The notes under the pieces were generated by a model that had not been told where the DNA came from, searched no databases, and worked only from the letters and a program-made list of their open reading frames with translations. The translations under genes and the position numbers were made by a program. From positions 1-6,296 of the forward strand of contig JAZTYA010000012.1 in NCBI GenBank assembly GCA_045636705.1: 6,296 nucleotides of DNA, written 5' to 3'. Below, one piece after another: positions 1 through 5,502 of this stretch (positions are counted from its first letter, which is position 1; every line of letters starts with the position of its first letter). The DNA is from SFWF01 sp045636705 (GTDB taxonomy: Bacteria > Bacillota > Clostridia > Oscillospirales > Acutalibacteraceae).

Positions 1-610
1 TTACCTTGTAGGTGCCAACCTTAGTTCTGCCGCTTTCATAACTTACAGTATAGTGTGTATTCTTGGTAAGCTTTGTGCCACTTGAATTCTTAACTGTAAC
101 CGAAGGCGACTTTTTATTGCCGTCATAGGTGTAGCTTGTAACGGATAACTTATAAGAACTAATTGCCCTAGGATTAATCTTATAGGTTAGTTTCTTTGTT
201 CCCGTGTAGTTGCCCTTCATGGTAACGGTTACGGTATACGTTCCTGCGTTCTTACTGTCGCTTGCAAATTTTACGGTATAAGAAGAGGTTGTAAGCTTTG
301 TGCCGTTCGCATTCTTTACAGTAACTGTCGGCTTTTGAACCTTGCCGTTGTAGGTGTAAGAAGTCTTAGAAAGGCTGATTTTACAGGTGCTAACGTCTAT
401 AGGTTTAATCTTATAGGTTAAGGTCTTAGTACCACTGTAGTTGCCCTTCATCTTGACAGTAACGGTATATGTGCCGACAGTCTTGCAACCATCCGAATAG
501 GTTGCGGTATAGTTTTTGGAAGAGATAGTCTTTCCGTTTGAGTCCTTAACCGTAACGGTTGGCTTTTGAACCTTTCCGTTGTAGGTGTAAGAAGTCTTAG
601 AAAGGCTAAA
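1..610 (-). repeat. Three or more Ig-like beta-sandwich repeats, the last cut by the window edge
   Basis: Repeats begin near residues 1023, 1098 and 1174, with a period of about 77. Each has a SYTYNGK start, a K(P/S)(T/S)VTVK strand, a YTVxxxSxxxxxGTY segment, and VTVxMKGNYxGTKxLTYKI at the end. The first two share a 47-bp DNA stretch with one mismatch (330-376 and 561-607), 231 bp apart. Such repeats usually form stalks or spacers in secreted clostridial proteins. The third repeat is open at base 1. Confidence 0.85.
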
Positions 611-3600
611 GGTCTTTGGATAGTAAACGGTAGTGGTGCTTGCTACACTTCCGCAAATGCTACACTTTTTAACTATCTTACCGTTCTTTGTAAGGGTTGC
701 CTTGGTAACGAAGTTCTTGTAGGTGTGCTTTACGCTTCTTGTTTCTCCGCAAACATTGCAGTCGTTATCGCAAGCGCTATCATAGTTATGATTTACTGTA
801 TCAAACTTGCCATAAACCCAAGTAGCTTTTTTAATGTAATCATTACCATAAGCGATAACAATCTTGCCCTTGTCGGTCTTGGTTCCTTCGAACCAAACCT
901 CTTTTAGATTTTTGCATCCATCAAACGCTGTATAAGCAATATTCTTAACATTTTTGGGGAATGCAACTACCGAAAGACTTGTGCATCCTTGGAATGCTCC
1001 GTTGTTAATATGGTCGGTTCGTCCCTTTATAACAGCGCGCTTTAATGCGGTACAGTTGCTAAACGCACCTTCACCTATAGATGTAGTGCTGTTCGGTAAA
1101 ACAATTTTTTCCAGTTTAGAGCATCCCTCAAAAGCATAATAACCTATAGTTGTAAGGCTAGTGCCAAAGGTAGCCTGTTTTAAACTTGTGCATCCTTGGA
1201 ATGCACTTTTGTATATTACTTCTGTACTGTTTGGTATTGCGATTTTTGCAAGGCTAGTACAATTAGCAAAGGCATAGTTTCCTATTTGAGCAACCTTTGA
1301 GCCGAGTGTTGCAGTTTCCAAACTGTAGCAGTTCATAAAGGCTTCTGCATTAATATCAACAACACTTTTAGGAATTGTTACCTTCATCAAACTTACGCAG
1401 TTTTTAAATGCGGCACTATCAATAGTCTTTACAGCAGAACCTATAGTAACTTTGGTTAAACTTACACAGTCCTGGAATGCAGAAACTCCGATTGTTTTAA
1501 CTCCCTTTCCGATACTAACCTCGGAAATACTGTTGCAGGAAGCAAAGGCATTATATCCTATCTTGGTTACTTTATCTTCAAGTATAATTATAGAAATGTT
1601 ATCACAGTTAGAGAATGCACTATTAGCGATTTCTCCGCCGCTAACGGTTACCTGCTTTAAGGAAGGTGGAACAGAATCTGTTGTACCACCAAAAAGATTT
1701 ATAAACTTATCGGTTAAGTAAGGTATCTTTATTTCGAGAAGTCCTGTGCAACCCTCAAAAGAATAGTAACCCATGCTAGTAACACTTGTGGGTATAGTTA
1801 TGCTTGTAAGTCTAGTGCCGTCTTTAAAGCATCCTGTAGCGATTGAGGTTACAGGAACATTCTCTATTTTAGATGGAACGGTAACCTTTCCTGATGCAGT
1901 ACTTTTAGCACCTGTTATTGTAACAGTTCCGCCATTTCCATCAGGGTCAATACGATATGTGAAAATGTCATATTCTCCCGTAACCGAGTTTAACGTTCTG
2001 CTCTTTTTACAAAGATTGCAGGTGGTATCATATTTATTTGTGTAACTATGTGGAACTGTTCTGGTTTTTTCACAGACATTACAGGTGGTATCGCAAACAT
2101 TAGAATACTTGTGCGCAGGCACCTTTCTTGTTTTACCGCAAACATTACAGGTGGTATCGCAGGCATTGTCGTATTTATGGTCTGCAGGTGTTCTTGACTT
2201 TCCACACTCGTTACAGTCTGCATCGCAGTTGTTGTCATAAATGTGAGCAGAAGGTGTTCTGGTTGTACCACATTCGTTACAGTCAGCATCACAGTTGTTG
2301 TCGTAAACGTGAGGTGGTGTTCTGCTTGCACCACATTCATTACAGGTAACATCACATTTATTATCGTAAATATGATTTGATGGTGTTCTTGTGTTGCCAC
2401 ATTCGTTACAGGTAGCATCACAAGCGTTTGTATATGTGTGAGAAACGCTTGTTACCCTGTCTTTGCCACAAACATTACAGGTAGTATCACAATCGTTATC
2501 GTAAACGTGTTCAGAAGGTGTTCTTACATAACTACAACCATTACAGGTAGCATCGCAATTGTTGTCATATGTGTGTTCAGCAGAGCCAATGCATACGTTG
2601 TAGTACCATGTAGCATTTGTAAGATTCGTATTATAATAGTCAATAGAAATATTTGCTTTCTCTGATACGTTTCCACGGTAGTAAACATTCGTAAGGCTTG
2701 AGCAATGTCTAAACGCAGAATCGCCTATGCTCTCAACACTATCTGGGATAGTTATGCTTCTAAGGCTATCGCAACTAGAAAACGCATAAGAGCCTATGCT
2801 CTCAACACTATTACCGATAGTTACGCTTGTAAGGCTATTGCAATAAGAAAACGCATAAGAGCCTATGCTTGTTACACTATCAGGAATAGTTACACTTCTA
2901 AGGCTATAGCAAGCACTAAACGCAGAATAGCCTATGCTCTCAACACTATTTCCTATAGTTACACTTCTAAGGCTATCGCAACTAGAAAACGCATAAGAGC
3001 CTATGCTCTCAACACTATTACCGATAGTTACGCTTGTAAGGCTTGAGCAAGCAGAAAACGCAGAAGAGCCTATGCTTGTGACACTATCAGGGATAGTATA
3101 AGTTGTTGCAGTTTTACCGACAAGGAAATATATAAGTGTTGTTTTGTCCTTATTAAAGAGAACGCCATCTTCTGAAGCATAATAACTATTACTGCTATCA
3201 ACATTTACGCTTGTAAGGCTATCGCATCTATAAAACGCATCATCGCCTATGCTTGTGACACTATTACCTATAGTTACGCTTGTAAGGCTATAGCAATAAG
3301 AAAACGCAGAACCTCCTATGCTTGTGACACTATTACCTATAGTTACGCTTGTAAGGCTTGAGCAATCATAAAACGCATAAAAGCCTATGCTCTCAACACT
3401 ATTACCGATAGTTACGCTTGTAAGGCTATCGCAATATCTAAACGCAGAAGTGCCTATGCGTATTACGGGATAACCACCGAGGGTTGAGGGGATTTCAATA
3501 TCTCCACTAATTGATCCATCACAATCAGTAATAGTCGCCTTTCCGTCCTCAACCGTATAGGTATAATAACCACTTGTATATTCTGTTGCCGCGCTGGCGG

Positions 3601-3676
3601 TAAGGTTAAACACACCCATTGGCGCAATTGACACCAACAGTGTAATTGTTAATATTACTGCTAAAATTTTCTTCAC
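1..3676 (-). CDS. BspA-like leucine-rich-repeat secreted surface protein, C-terminus beyond window
   Basis: I translated this frame codon by codon from a GTG at 3676 to base 2 and found no stop: at least 1225 residues. The order is: Sec signal peptide (1-29, AxA site TASA|A); N-cap (about 36-75); LRR array 1 (76-about 341, ten units); C-cap (328-365); nine Cys-rich repeats (368-565); second N-cap (568-612); LRR array 2 (613-923, thirteen AFxxC-type units); second C-cap (924-961); further Cys-rich units (963-1009); Ig-like repeats (1023 onward). The LRR_5/BspA family is known from secreted adhesins of gut and oral bacteria, so binding to host, microbial or glycan ligands is inferred. No wall anchor, dockerin or SLH domain is visible, since the C-terminus is outside the window. 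The gene is monocistronic as far as seen, with its own promoter. The start is supported by AAGGGGG 7 nt upstream and by the signal peptide. Family assignment is firm; the ligand is unknown. Confidence 0.95.
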   Translation of the reverse strand, partial: MKKILAVILTITLLVSIAPMGVFNLTASAATEYTSGYYTYTVEDGKATITDCDGSISGDIEIPSTLGGYPVIRIGTSAFRYCDSLTSVTIGNSVESIGFYAFYDCSSLTSVTIGNSVTSIGGSAFSYCYSLTSVTIGNSVTSIGDDAFYRCDSLTSVNVDSSNSYYASEDGVLFNKDKTTLIYFLVGKTATTYTIPDSVTSIGSSAFSACSSLTSVTIGNSVESIGSYAFSSCDSLRSVTIGNSVESIGYSAFSACYSLRSVTIPDSVTSIGSYAFSYCNSLTSVTIGNSVESIGSYAFSSCDSLRSITIPDSVESIGDSAFRHCSSLTNVYYRGNVSEKANISIDYYNTNLTNATWYYNVCIGSAEHTYDNNCDATCNGCSYVRTPSEHVYDNDCDTTCNVCGKDRVTSVSHTYTNACDATCNECGNTRTPSNHIYDNKCDVTCNECGASRTPPHVYDNNCDADCNECGTTRTPSAHIYDNNCDADCNECGKSRTPADHKYDNACDTTCNVCGKTRKVPAHKYSNVCDTTCNVCEKTRTVPHSYTNKYDTTCNLCKKSRTLNSVTGEYDIFTYRIDPDGNGGTVTITGAKSTASGKVTVPSKIENVPVTSIATGCFKDGTRLTSITIPTSVTSMGYYSFEGCTGLLEIKIPYLTDKFINLFGGTTDSVPPSLKQVTVSGGEIANSAFSNCDNISIIILEDKVTKIGYNAFASCNSISEVSIGKGVKTIGVSAFQDCVSLTKVTIGSAVKTIDSAAFKNCVSLMKVTIPKSVVDINAEAFMNCYSLETATLGSKVAQIGNYAFANCTSLAKIAIPNSTEVIYKSAFQGCTSLKQATFGTSLTTIGYYAFEGCSKLEKIVLPNSTTSIGEGAFSNCTALKRAVIKGRTDHINNGAFQGCTSLSVVAFPKNVKNIAYTAFDGCKNLKEVWFEGTKTDKGKIVIAYGNDYIKKATWVYGKFDTVNHNYDSACDNDCNVCGETRSVKHTYKNFVTKATLTKNGKIVKKCSICGSVASTTTVYYPKTFSLSKTSYTYNGKVQKPTVTVKDSNGKTISSKNYTATYSDGCKTVGTYTVTVKMKGNYSGTKTLTYKIKPIDVSTCKISLSKTSYTYNGKVQKPTVTVKNANGTKLTTSSYTVKFASDSKNAGTYTVTVTMKGNYTGTKKLTYKINPRAISSYKLSVTSYTYDGNKKSPSVTVKNSSGTKLTKNTHYTVSYESGRTKVGTYKV
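650..790 (-). repeat. Additional Cys-rich unit and a variant copy after LRR array 2
   Basis: Residues 963-983 (HNYDSACDNDCNVCG and linker) repeat the consensus of the nine-unit array almost exactly. H984-TYKN then starts a variant that lacks the CDxxC part and ends in KKCSICG (residues 1003-1009), a CxxCG knuckle. These units sit at the same relative position as the nine-unit array: directly after an LRR C-cap. Confidence 0.85.
908..1840 (-). repeat. LRR array 2: thirteen divergent BspA-type units
   Basis: Residues 613-923 contain thirteen units marked by (A/S)Fxx(C/G)-type motifs, for example SAFSNC, NAFASC, SAFQDC, EAFMNC, SAFQGC and GAFSNC, alternating with strands such as VTIPKSV and IVLPNST. 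Unlike array 1, the units have diverged strongly from each other. An island at 651-681 (IPYLTDKFINLFGG through LKQVTVSGG) interrupts the second repeat and is a known variant in this family. A C-cap (LKEVWFEG through KKATWVYG, 924-955) closes the array. Confidence 0.88.
1982..2575 (-). repeat. Nine tandem Cys-rich repeats (HxYDNxCDxxCNxCG)
   Basis: Residues 368-565 hold nine units of 21-23 residues, with histidines at 368, 390, 413, 435, 456, 478, 500, 522 and 543. The consensus is H-x-Y-D-N-x-C-D-x-x-C-N-x-C-G, then a linker such as xxRTPSx. Units 1-8 have three cysteines each; unit 9 has Tyr549 in place of the first, giving 26 cysteines in all. The His plus CxxxCxxC pattern would suit metal binding or disulfide-stapled knots; neither is shown by the sequence. 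Similar motifs occur, from memory, in other clostridial surface proteins. The array joins the first LRR domain to the second N-cap. Confidence 0.9.
2654..3451 (-). repeat. LRR array 1: ten 69-bp / 23-residue units
   Basis: Residues 76-341 are ten units of the form xxAFxxCxSL followed by TSVTIGNSVESIG, with limited alternatives (T/R, GN/PD, E/T). Nine units are in strict register. Unit 4 (145-203) carries a 36-residue insertion containing SEDGVLFNKDKTTLI, a variant known in BspA-type proteins. Unit 10 (from 319) merges into a C-cap (LTNVYYRGN through ATWYYN). The units are very similar at DNA level, which suggests recent amplification or gene conversion. Each contributes a parallel beta strand and one conserved cysteine. 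Confidence 0.92.
2757..3043 (-). repeat. Perfect 80-bp direct repeat inside LRR array 1
   Basis: Bases 2757-2836 and 2964-3043 are identical over 80 bp and are offset by 207 bp, exactly three 69-bp LRR units. Identity breaks on both sides (2756/2963 and 2837/3044). Because even synonymous positions are identical, this points to a recent block duplication or conversion rather than selection on protein sequence. The two copies could recombine to add or remove three units without changing frame. Confidence 0.9.
3590..3676 (-). other. Signal peptide of the LRR protein
   Basis: Residues 1-29 show two lysines (K2, K3), a hydrophobic core of about 13 residues (ILAVILTITLLV), then A27-S28-A29 before A30, a standard AxA signal peptidase I site. 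It directs Sec export and confirms the GTG start. There is no lipobox cysteine, so it is not a lipoprotein. Confidence 0.9.
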
Positions 3677-3690
3677 AACATTTCCCCCTT
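3674..3690 (-). promoter_or_regulatory. Ribosome binding site and GTG start of the LRR gene
   Basis: AAGGGGG (3684-3690) lies 7 nt before the GTG at 3676. An ATG at 3681 is only 2 nt from this site and meets TGA after two codons (ATG TTG TGA), so it cannot start the protein. The GTG leads directly into the signal peptide and is the only sensible start. Confidence 0.85.
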
Positions 3691-3718
3691 AGGAACAGAA
3701 TGTTAATACATTATTAAT

Positions 3719-3747
3719 ATTTTACCATATTTTATCTGTTATTTCAA
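3719..3747 (-). promoter_or_regulatory. Sigma-A promoter of the LRR gene
   Basis: On the minus strand, TTGAAA (3742-3747, -35) and TAAAAT (3719-3724, -10) are separated by exactly 17 nt. TGG just before the -10 gives an extended TGn element. Each hexamer matches consensus at five of six positions. The expected transcript start is near 3712, leaving a leader of about 36 nt with no room for a riboswitch. The -35 box lies within the far arm of the upstream terminator hairpin. Confidence 0.8.
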
Positions 3748-3779
3748 CAAAAAGTGCAAAATAGCACTTTTTATTGAAA
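3742..3779 (-). terminator. Intrinsic terminator of the polysaccharide exporter operon
   Basis: AAAAAGTGC (3749-3757) pairs with GCACTTTTT (3764-3772) around a 6-nt loop. After one mismatch the stem extends through TTTCAA / TTGAAA (3742-3747 with 3774-3779). On the minus strand the core stem ends in GCAC followed by TTTTTGTTG, a good U-tract. The hairpin is almost symmetrical, so it could also stop plus-strand transcripts. It ends where the LRR promoter begins. Confidence 0.75.
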
Positions 3780-3805
3780 ATCTTATACTGCCTTAAACGT
3801 TACAA

Positions 3806-3834
3806 AGGCGCACTCACAAAAACCGAGTGCGCCT
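3806..3834 (-). terminator. Strong hairpin just after the exporter ATPase gene
   Basis: AGGCGCACTC (3806-3815) and GAGTGCGCCT (3825-3834) form a perfect 10-bp G+C-rich stem with a 9-nt loop, 20 nt beyond the stop at 3855. The minus-strand sequence after the stem is TTGTAACG, a poor U-tract. It may therefore be a weak terminator or a 3'-end stabilising structure backed up by the U-tailed hairpin at 3742-3779. Confidence 0.65.
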
Positions 3835-3854
3835 CTAGATACAGTCCTTTATAT

Positions 3855-4586
3855 TTACTTCGCTGACATAAATTCATCGTATTTAGGTAAAACCTCTGAA
3901 GCTGTGCCTATCATTTTAATCTCGCCTTCGTGCATCCAAAGCACGCTGTTGCAAATGTTGGTTAAGGTATCCGGGTTGTGTGAAACCACGATAGCCGTTC
4001 TATCCTTTTCTGTAATAAGACTTTTTATCTTCTTATAACTTTTTTCCTTGAACTTAGCATCGCCGACACTTAGAACCTCGTCTATCAAAATAATATCGGT
4101 TTCCAAAATAGCGCTAATTGAAAAGGCTAATTTTGAATACATACCATTTGAATAGGTTTTTACCGGACGGTCAATAAATGCGCCAAGTTCTGAAAAGGTT
4201 ATAATTTCATCAAGTTTCTCTTCTATCTGCTTGTTTGAAAAGCCTAAAAGCATTCCCGAAAGGAATATATTTTCTCTGCCCGTTAAAGCCGGCATAAATC
4301 CAACGCCGATAGAAAGCAGTGAAACCGAGTTTCCGTGAAGGCTAATTTCTCCTTCGTCAGGAGAAAAAATCCCTGCAATAGCACGCAAAAGTGTGGATTT
4401 TCCGCTTCCGTTTTTACCGACAACACCTAATACGTGTCCCTTTGGGACATCAAAGGATACCCCTTTTAAGGCATAAAAAGACTCTCTTCTTGAATGTTTC
4501 CTTCCAAAAAGCATTTTTATAAGGGAGACTTTTTTAAGGTATTTATATTTTATTTTGACATTTTTTACAGAAATTGCCGTTTCCAT
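3855..4586 (-). CDS. ABC-2 polysaccharide/teichoic acid export ATPase (Wzt/TagH/KpsT-like)
   Basis: A 243-residue cytoplasmic ATPase that would drive export of a lipid-linked surface polymer through the permease encoded just upstream. Walker A GKNGSGKST is at 57-65, the signature YSNGM at 145-149, Walker B IILIDE at 165-170, the D-loop SVGD at 173-176 and the switch histidine at H203. The segment SIGVGFMPALTGRENIFL (92-109) and the basic insert before YALKGVSFDV (about 20-48) are typical of the Wzt/TagH/RfbB group rather than importers. The protein stops right after the nucleotide-binding domain, so it lacks the C-terminal carbohydrate-binding domain of some Wzt proteins and the extension of B. 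subtilis TagH. ATG at 4586 is preceded by AGAGGA 6 nt upstream. The gene lies 18 bp after the permease stop, so the two are co-transcribed. Family is firm; the polymer is unknown. Confidence 0.93.
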   Translation of the reverse strand: METAISVKNVKIKYKYLKKVSLIKMLFGRKHSRRESFYALKGVSFDVPKGHVLGVVGKNGSGKSTLLRAIAGIFSPDEGEISLHGNSVSLLSIGVGFMPALTGRENIFLSGMLLGFSNKQIEEKLDEIITFSELGAFIDRPVKTYSNGMYSKLAFSISAILETDIILIDEVLSVGDAKFKEKSYKKIKSLITEKDRTAIVVSHNPDTLTNICNSVLWMHEGEIKMIGTASEVLPKYDEFMSAK

Positions 4587-4604
4587 ACCTGTTCCTCTGC
4601 CCCC

Positions 4605-5396
4605 TTAAATAACCTTAACGTAACTGTTTTCATGTTTGTATACTAAGGAAATGCCCAGAATGGAAATTAATATTCCCAATAAAAACCAAACCGCAATGGC
4701 TACAAAATGGAATTCGCCTGTGCCTAATACTGCAGCTCTCATATCGGATATAATTATAGCAAGAGGATTAAAATTAGACATTATCCTTGCTAAGGTTTCA
4801 CTGTGAGCGCCTATTCTTGATTCGATAGAATAAAACACACCCGAAACATAGAACCAGAGCTGTAAAACAACCGTTGTTACGTTCAATAGGTCCTCTACAA
4901 AAACGCCAAAATGCATAATTATAATGCTGAATGCAAAGGTAATTACAACAAGCAATAAAACAAGAGGTATTACCCATAAGATTTGAAGGCTTACAGGCAC
5001 ACCATAAATTATCATAAAAATAGCAGTTATTACGAATGAAACCAACATTTTAAAGCCATAGGTACCCATTTTTTCAAACAGGAAGATATATTTTGGTATA
5101 TAAACCTTTGTCACTACCATTCGGTTTGCTTTGATAAGATTAACGCTTGTTCTCACCATTTTGCTAAAAAACTGCCAAACGTTAAGTCCTATAAACACAA
5201 AGACCGGGAAATAAGGTTCGGGGCTTTTAAAGACAATAATTGCTATAAAAGAATATATGAGCATATATAGAAGAGGGTCAAGTATCCACCAAGCCCAGCT
5301 TAAAAAGGAGCCTGCTACTTCTGATTTTAGTTCAGAGCGAGCAGAATATGCTGCATATCCGCCATATTTTTTTATTTCCTTTAAAAATCTTGACAT
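4605..5396 (-). CDS. ABC-2 type polysaccharide/teichoic acid export permease (Wzm/TagG-like)
   Basis: A 263-residue integral membrane protein forming, probably as a dimer, the channel of the exporter powered by the ATPase gene downstream. The N-terminal stretch with ARSELKSEVAGSFL and WWILDPLLYMLIY (19-47) is the hallmark of the Wzm/TagG/RfbA family. Hydrophobic segments lie at about 32-56, 63-80, 113-132, 139-163, 171-190 and 231-252, giving the six transmembrane helices expected. The length matches the family (about 260). ATG at 5396 is preceded by AAAGGAGG (5408-5415), 11 nt away, and by a near-consensus promoter. The stop TAA (4605-4607) leaves 18 bp before the ATPase gene. No glycosyltransferase or polymer-synthesis gene is in the window, so the substrate (teichoic acid, O-antigen-like or capsule glycan) cannot be told. 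Confidence 0.93.
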   Translation of the reverse strand: MSRFLKEIKKYGGYAAYSARSELKSEVAGSFLSWAWWILDPLLYMLIYSFIAIIVFKSPEPYFPVFVFIGLNVWQFFSKMVRTSVNLIKANRMVVTKVYIPKYIFLFEKMGTYGFKMLVSFVITAIFMIIYGVPVSLQILWVIPLVLLLVVITFAFSIIIMHFGVFVEDLLNVTTVVLQLWFYVSGVFYSIESRIGAHSETLARIMSNFNPLAIIISDMRAAVLGTGEFHFVAIAVWFLLGILISILGISLVYKHENSYVKVI

Positions 5397-5430
5397 AAGA
5401 CGTTTCCCCTCCTTTTTCCAAGATAGAGAT

Positions 5431-5459
5431 ATTGTAGCACATTATTTTAAATTTGTCAA
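5431..5459 (-). promoter_or_regulatory. Near-consensus sigma-A promoter of the exporter operon
   Basis: On the minus strand, TTGACA (5454-5459, perfect -35) and TACAAT (5431-5436, -10) are separated by 17 nt, with TGC before the -10 as an extended TGn motif. Expected transcription starts near 5424, giving a leader of about 28 nt that ends in AAAGGAGGGG before the permease ATG. This predicts strong constitutive expression; no operator is evident. Confidence 0.88.
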
Positions 5460-5464
5460 AAAAT

Positions 5465-5493
5465 AAAAAAACTCCGAGGAATCCTCGGAGTTT
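5465..5493 (-). terminator. Intrinsic terminator of the sugar-import ATPase gene
   Basis: AAACTCCGAGG (5469-5479) pairs perfectly with CCTCGGAGTTT (5483-5493) around a 3-nt core loop. On the minus strand it is followed by T7, then A and T6. It starts 9 nt beyond the stop codon at 5503. The second T-run flows straight into the -35 box of the exporter promoter. Confidence 0.93.
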
Positions 5494-5502
5494 GATTTCT
5501 TA

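Noticed and set aside
566..1721. Several plus-strand frames of 61-113 codons (566-907, 954-1139, 1452-1721, and others to 2665)
   Set aside because: All are antisense to the verified LRR-protein frame and resemble no recognised protein.
1990..2421. Minus-strand open frame of 143 codons in a different frame across the Cys-rich array
   Set aside because: It is an out-of-frame shadow of the Cys-rich repeats, low-complexity and without a ribosome site. The continuous LRR-protein frame reads through the whole stretch.
2705..3046. Plus-strand open frame of 113 codons with its own internal repeats
   Set aside because: It is the antisense of the 69-bp LRR array, kept open because the repeat length is a multiple of three. 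The minus frame has a signal peptide, known repeats, promoter and ribosome site; this frame has none.
1982..3451. Regular direct repeats suggestive of a CRISPR array
   Set aside because: The 69-bp and roughly 66-bp units are translated in frame as LRR and Cys-rich repeats, have no unique spacers, and no cas gene is present.
2654..3451. Diversity-generating retroelement target in the variable LRR positions
   Set aside because: No reverse transcriptase or template repeat is in the window, and the changes are not limited to adenines of the coding strand.
3677..3718. Riboswitch or attenuator in the LRR gene leader
   Set aside because: The leader predicted from the promoter is only about 36 nt and shows no stable structure apart from the ribosome site.
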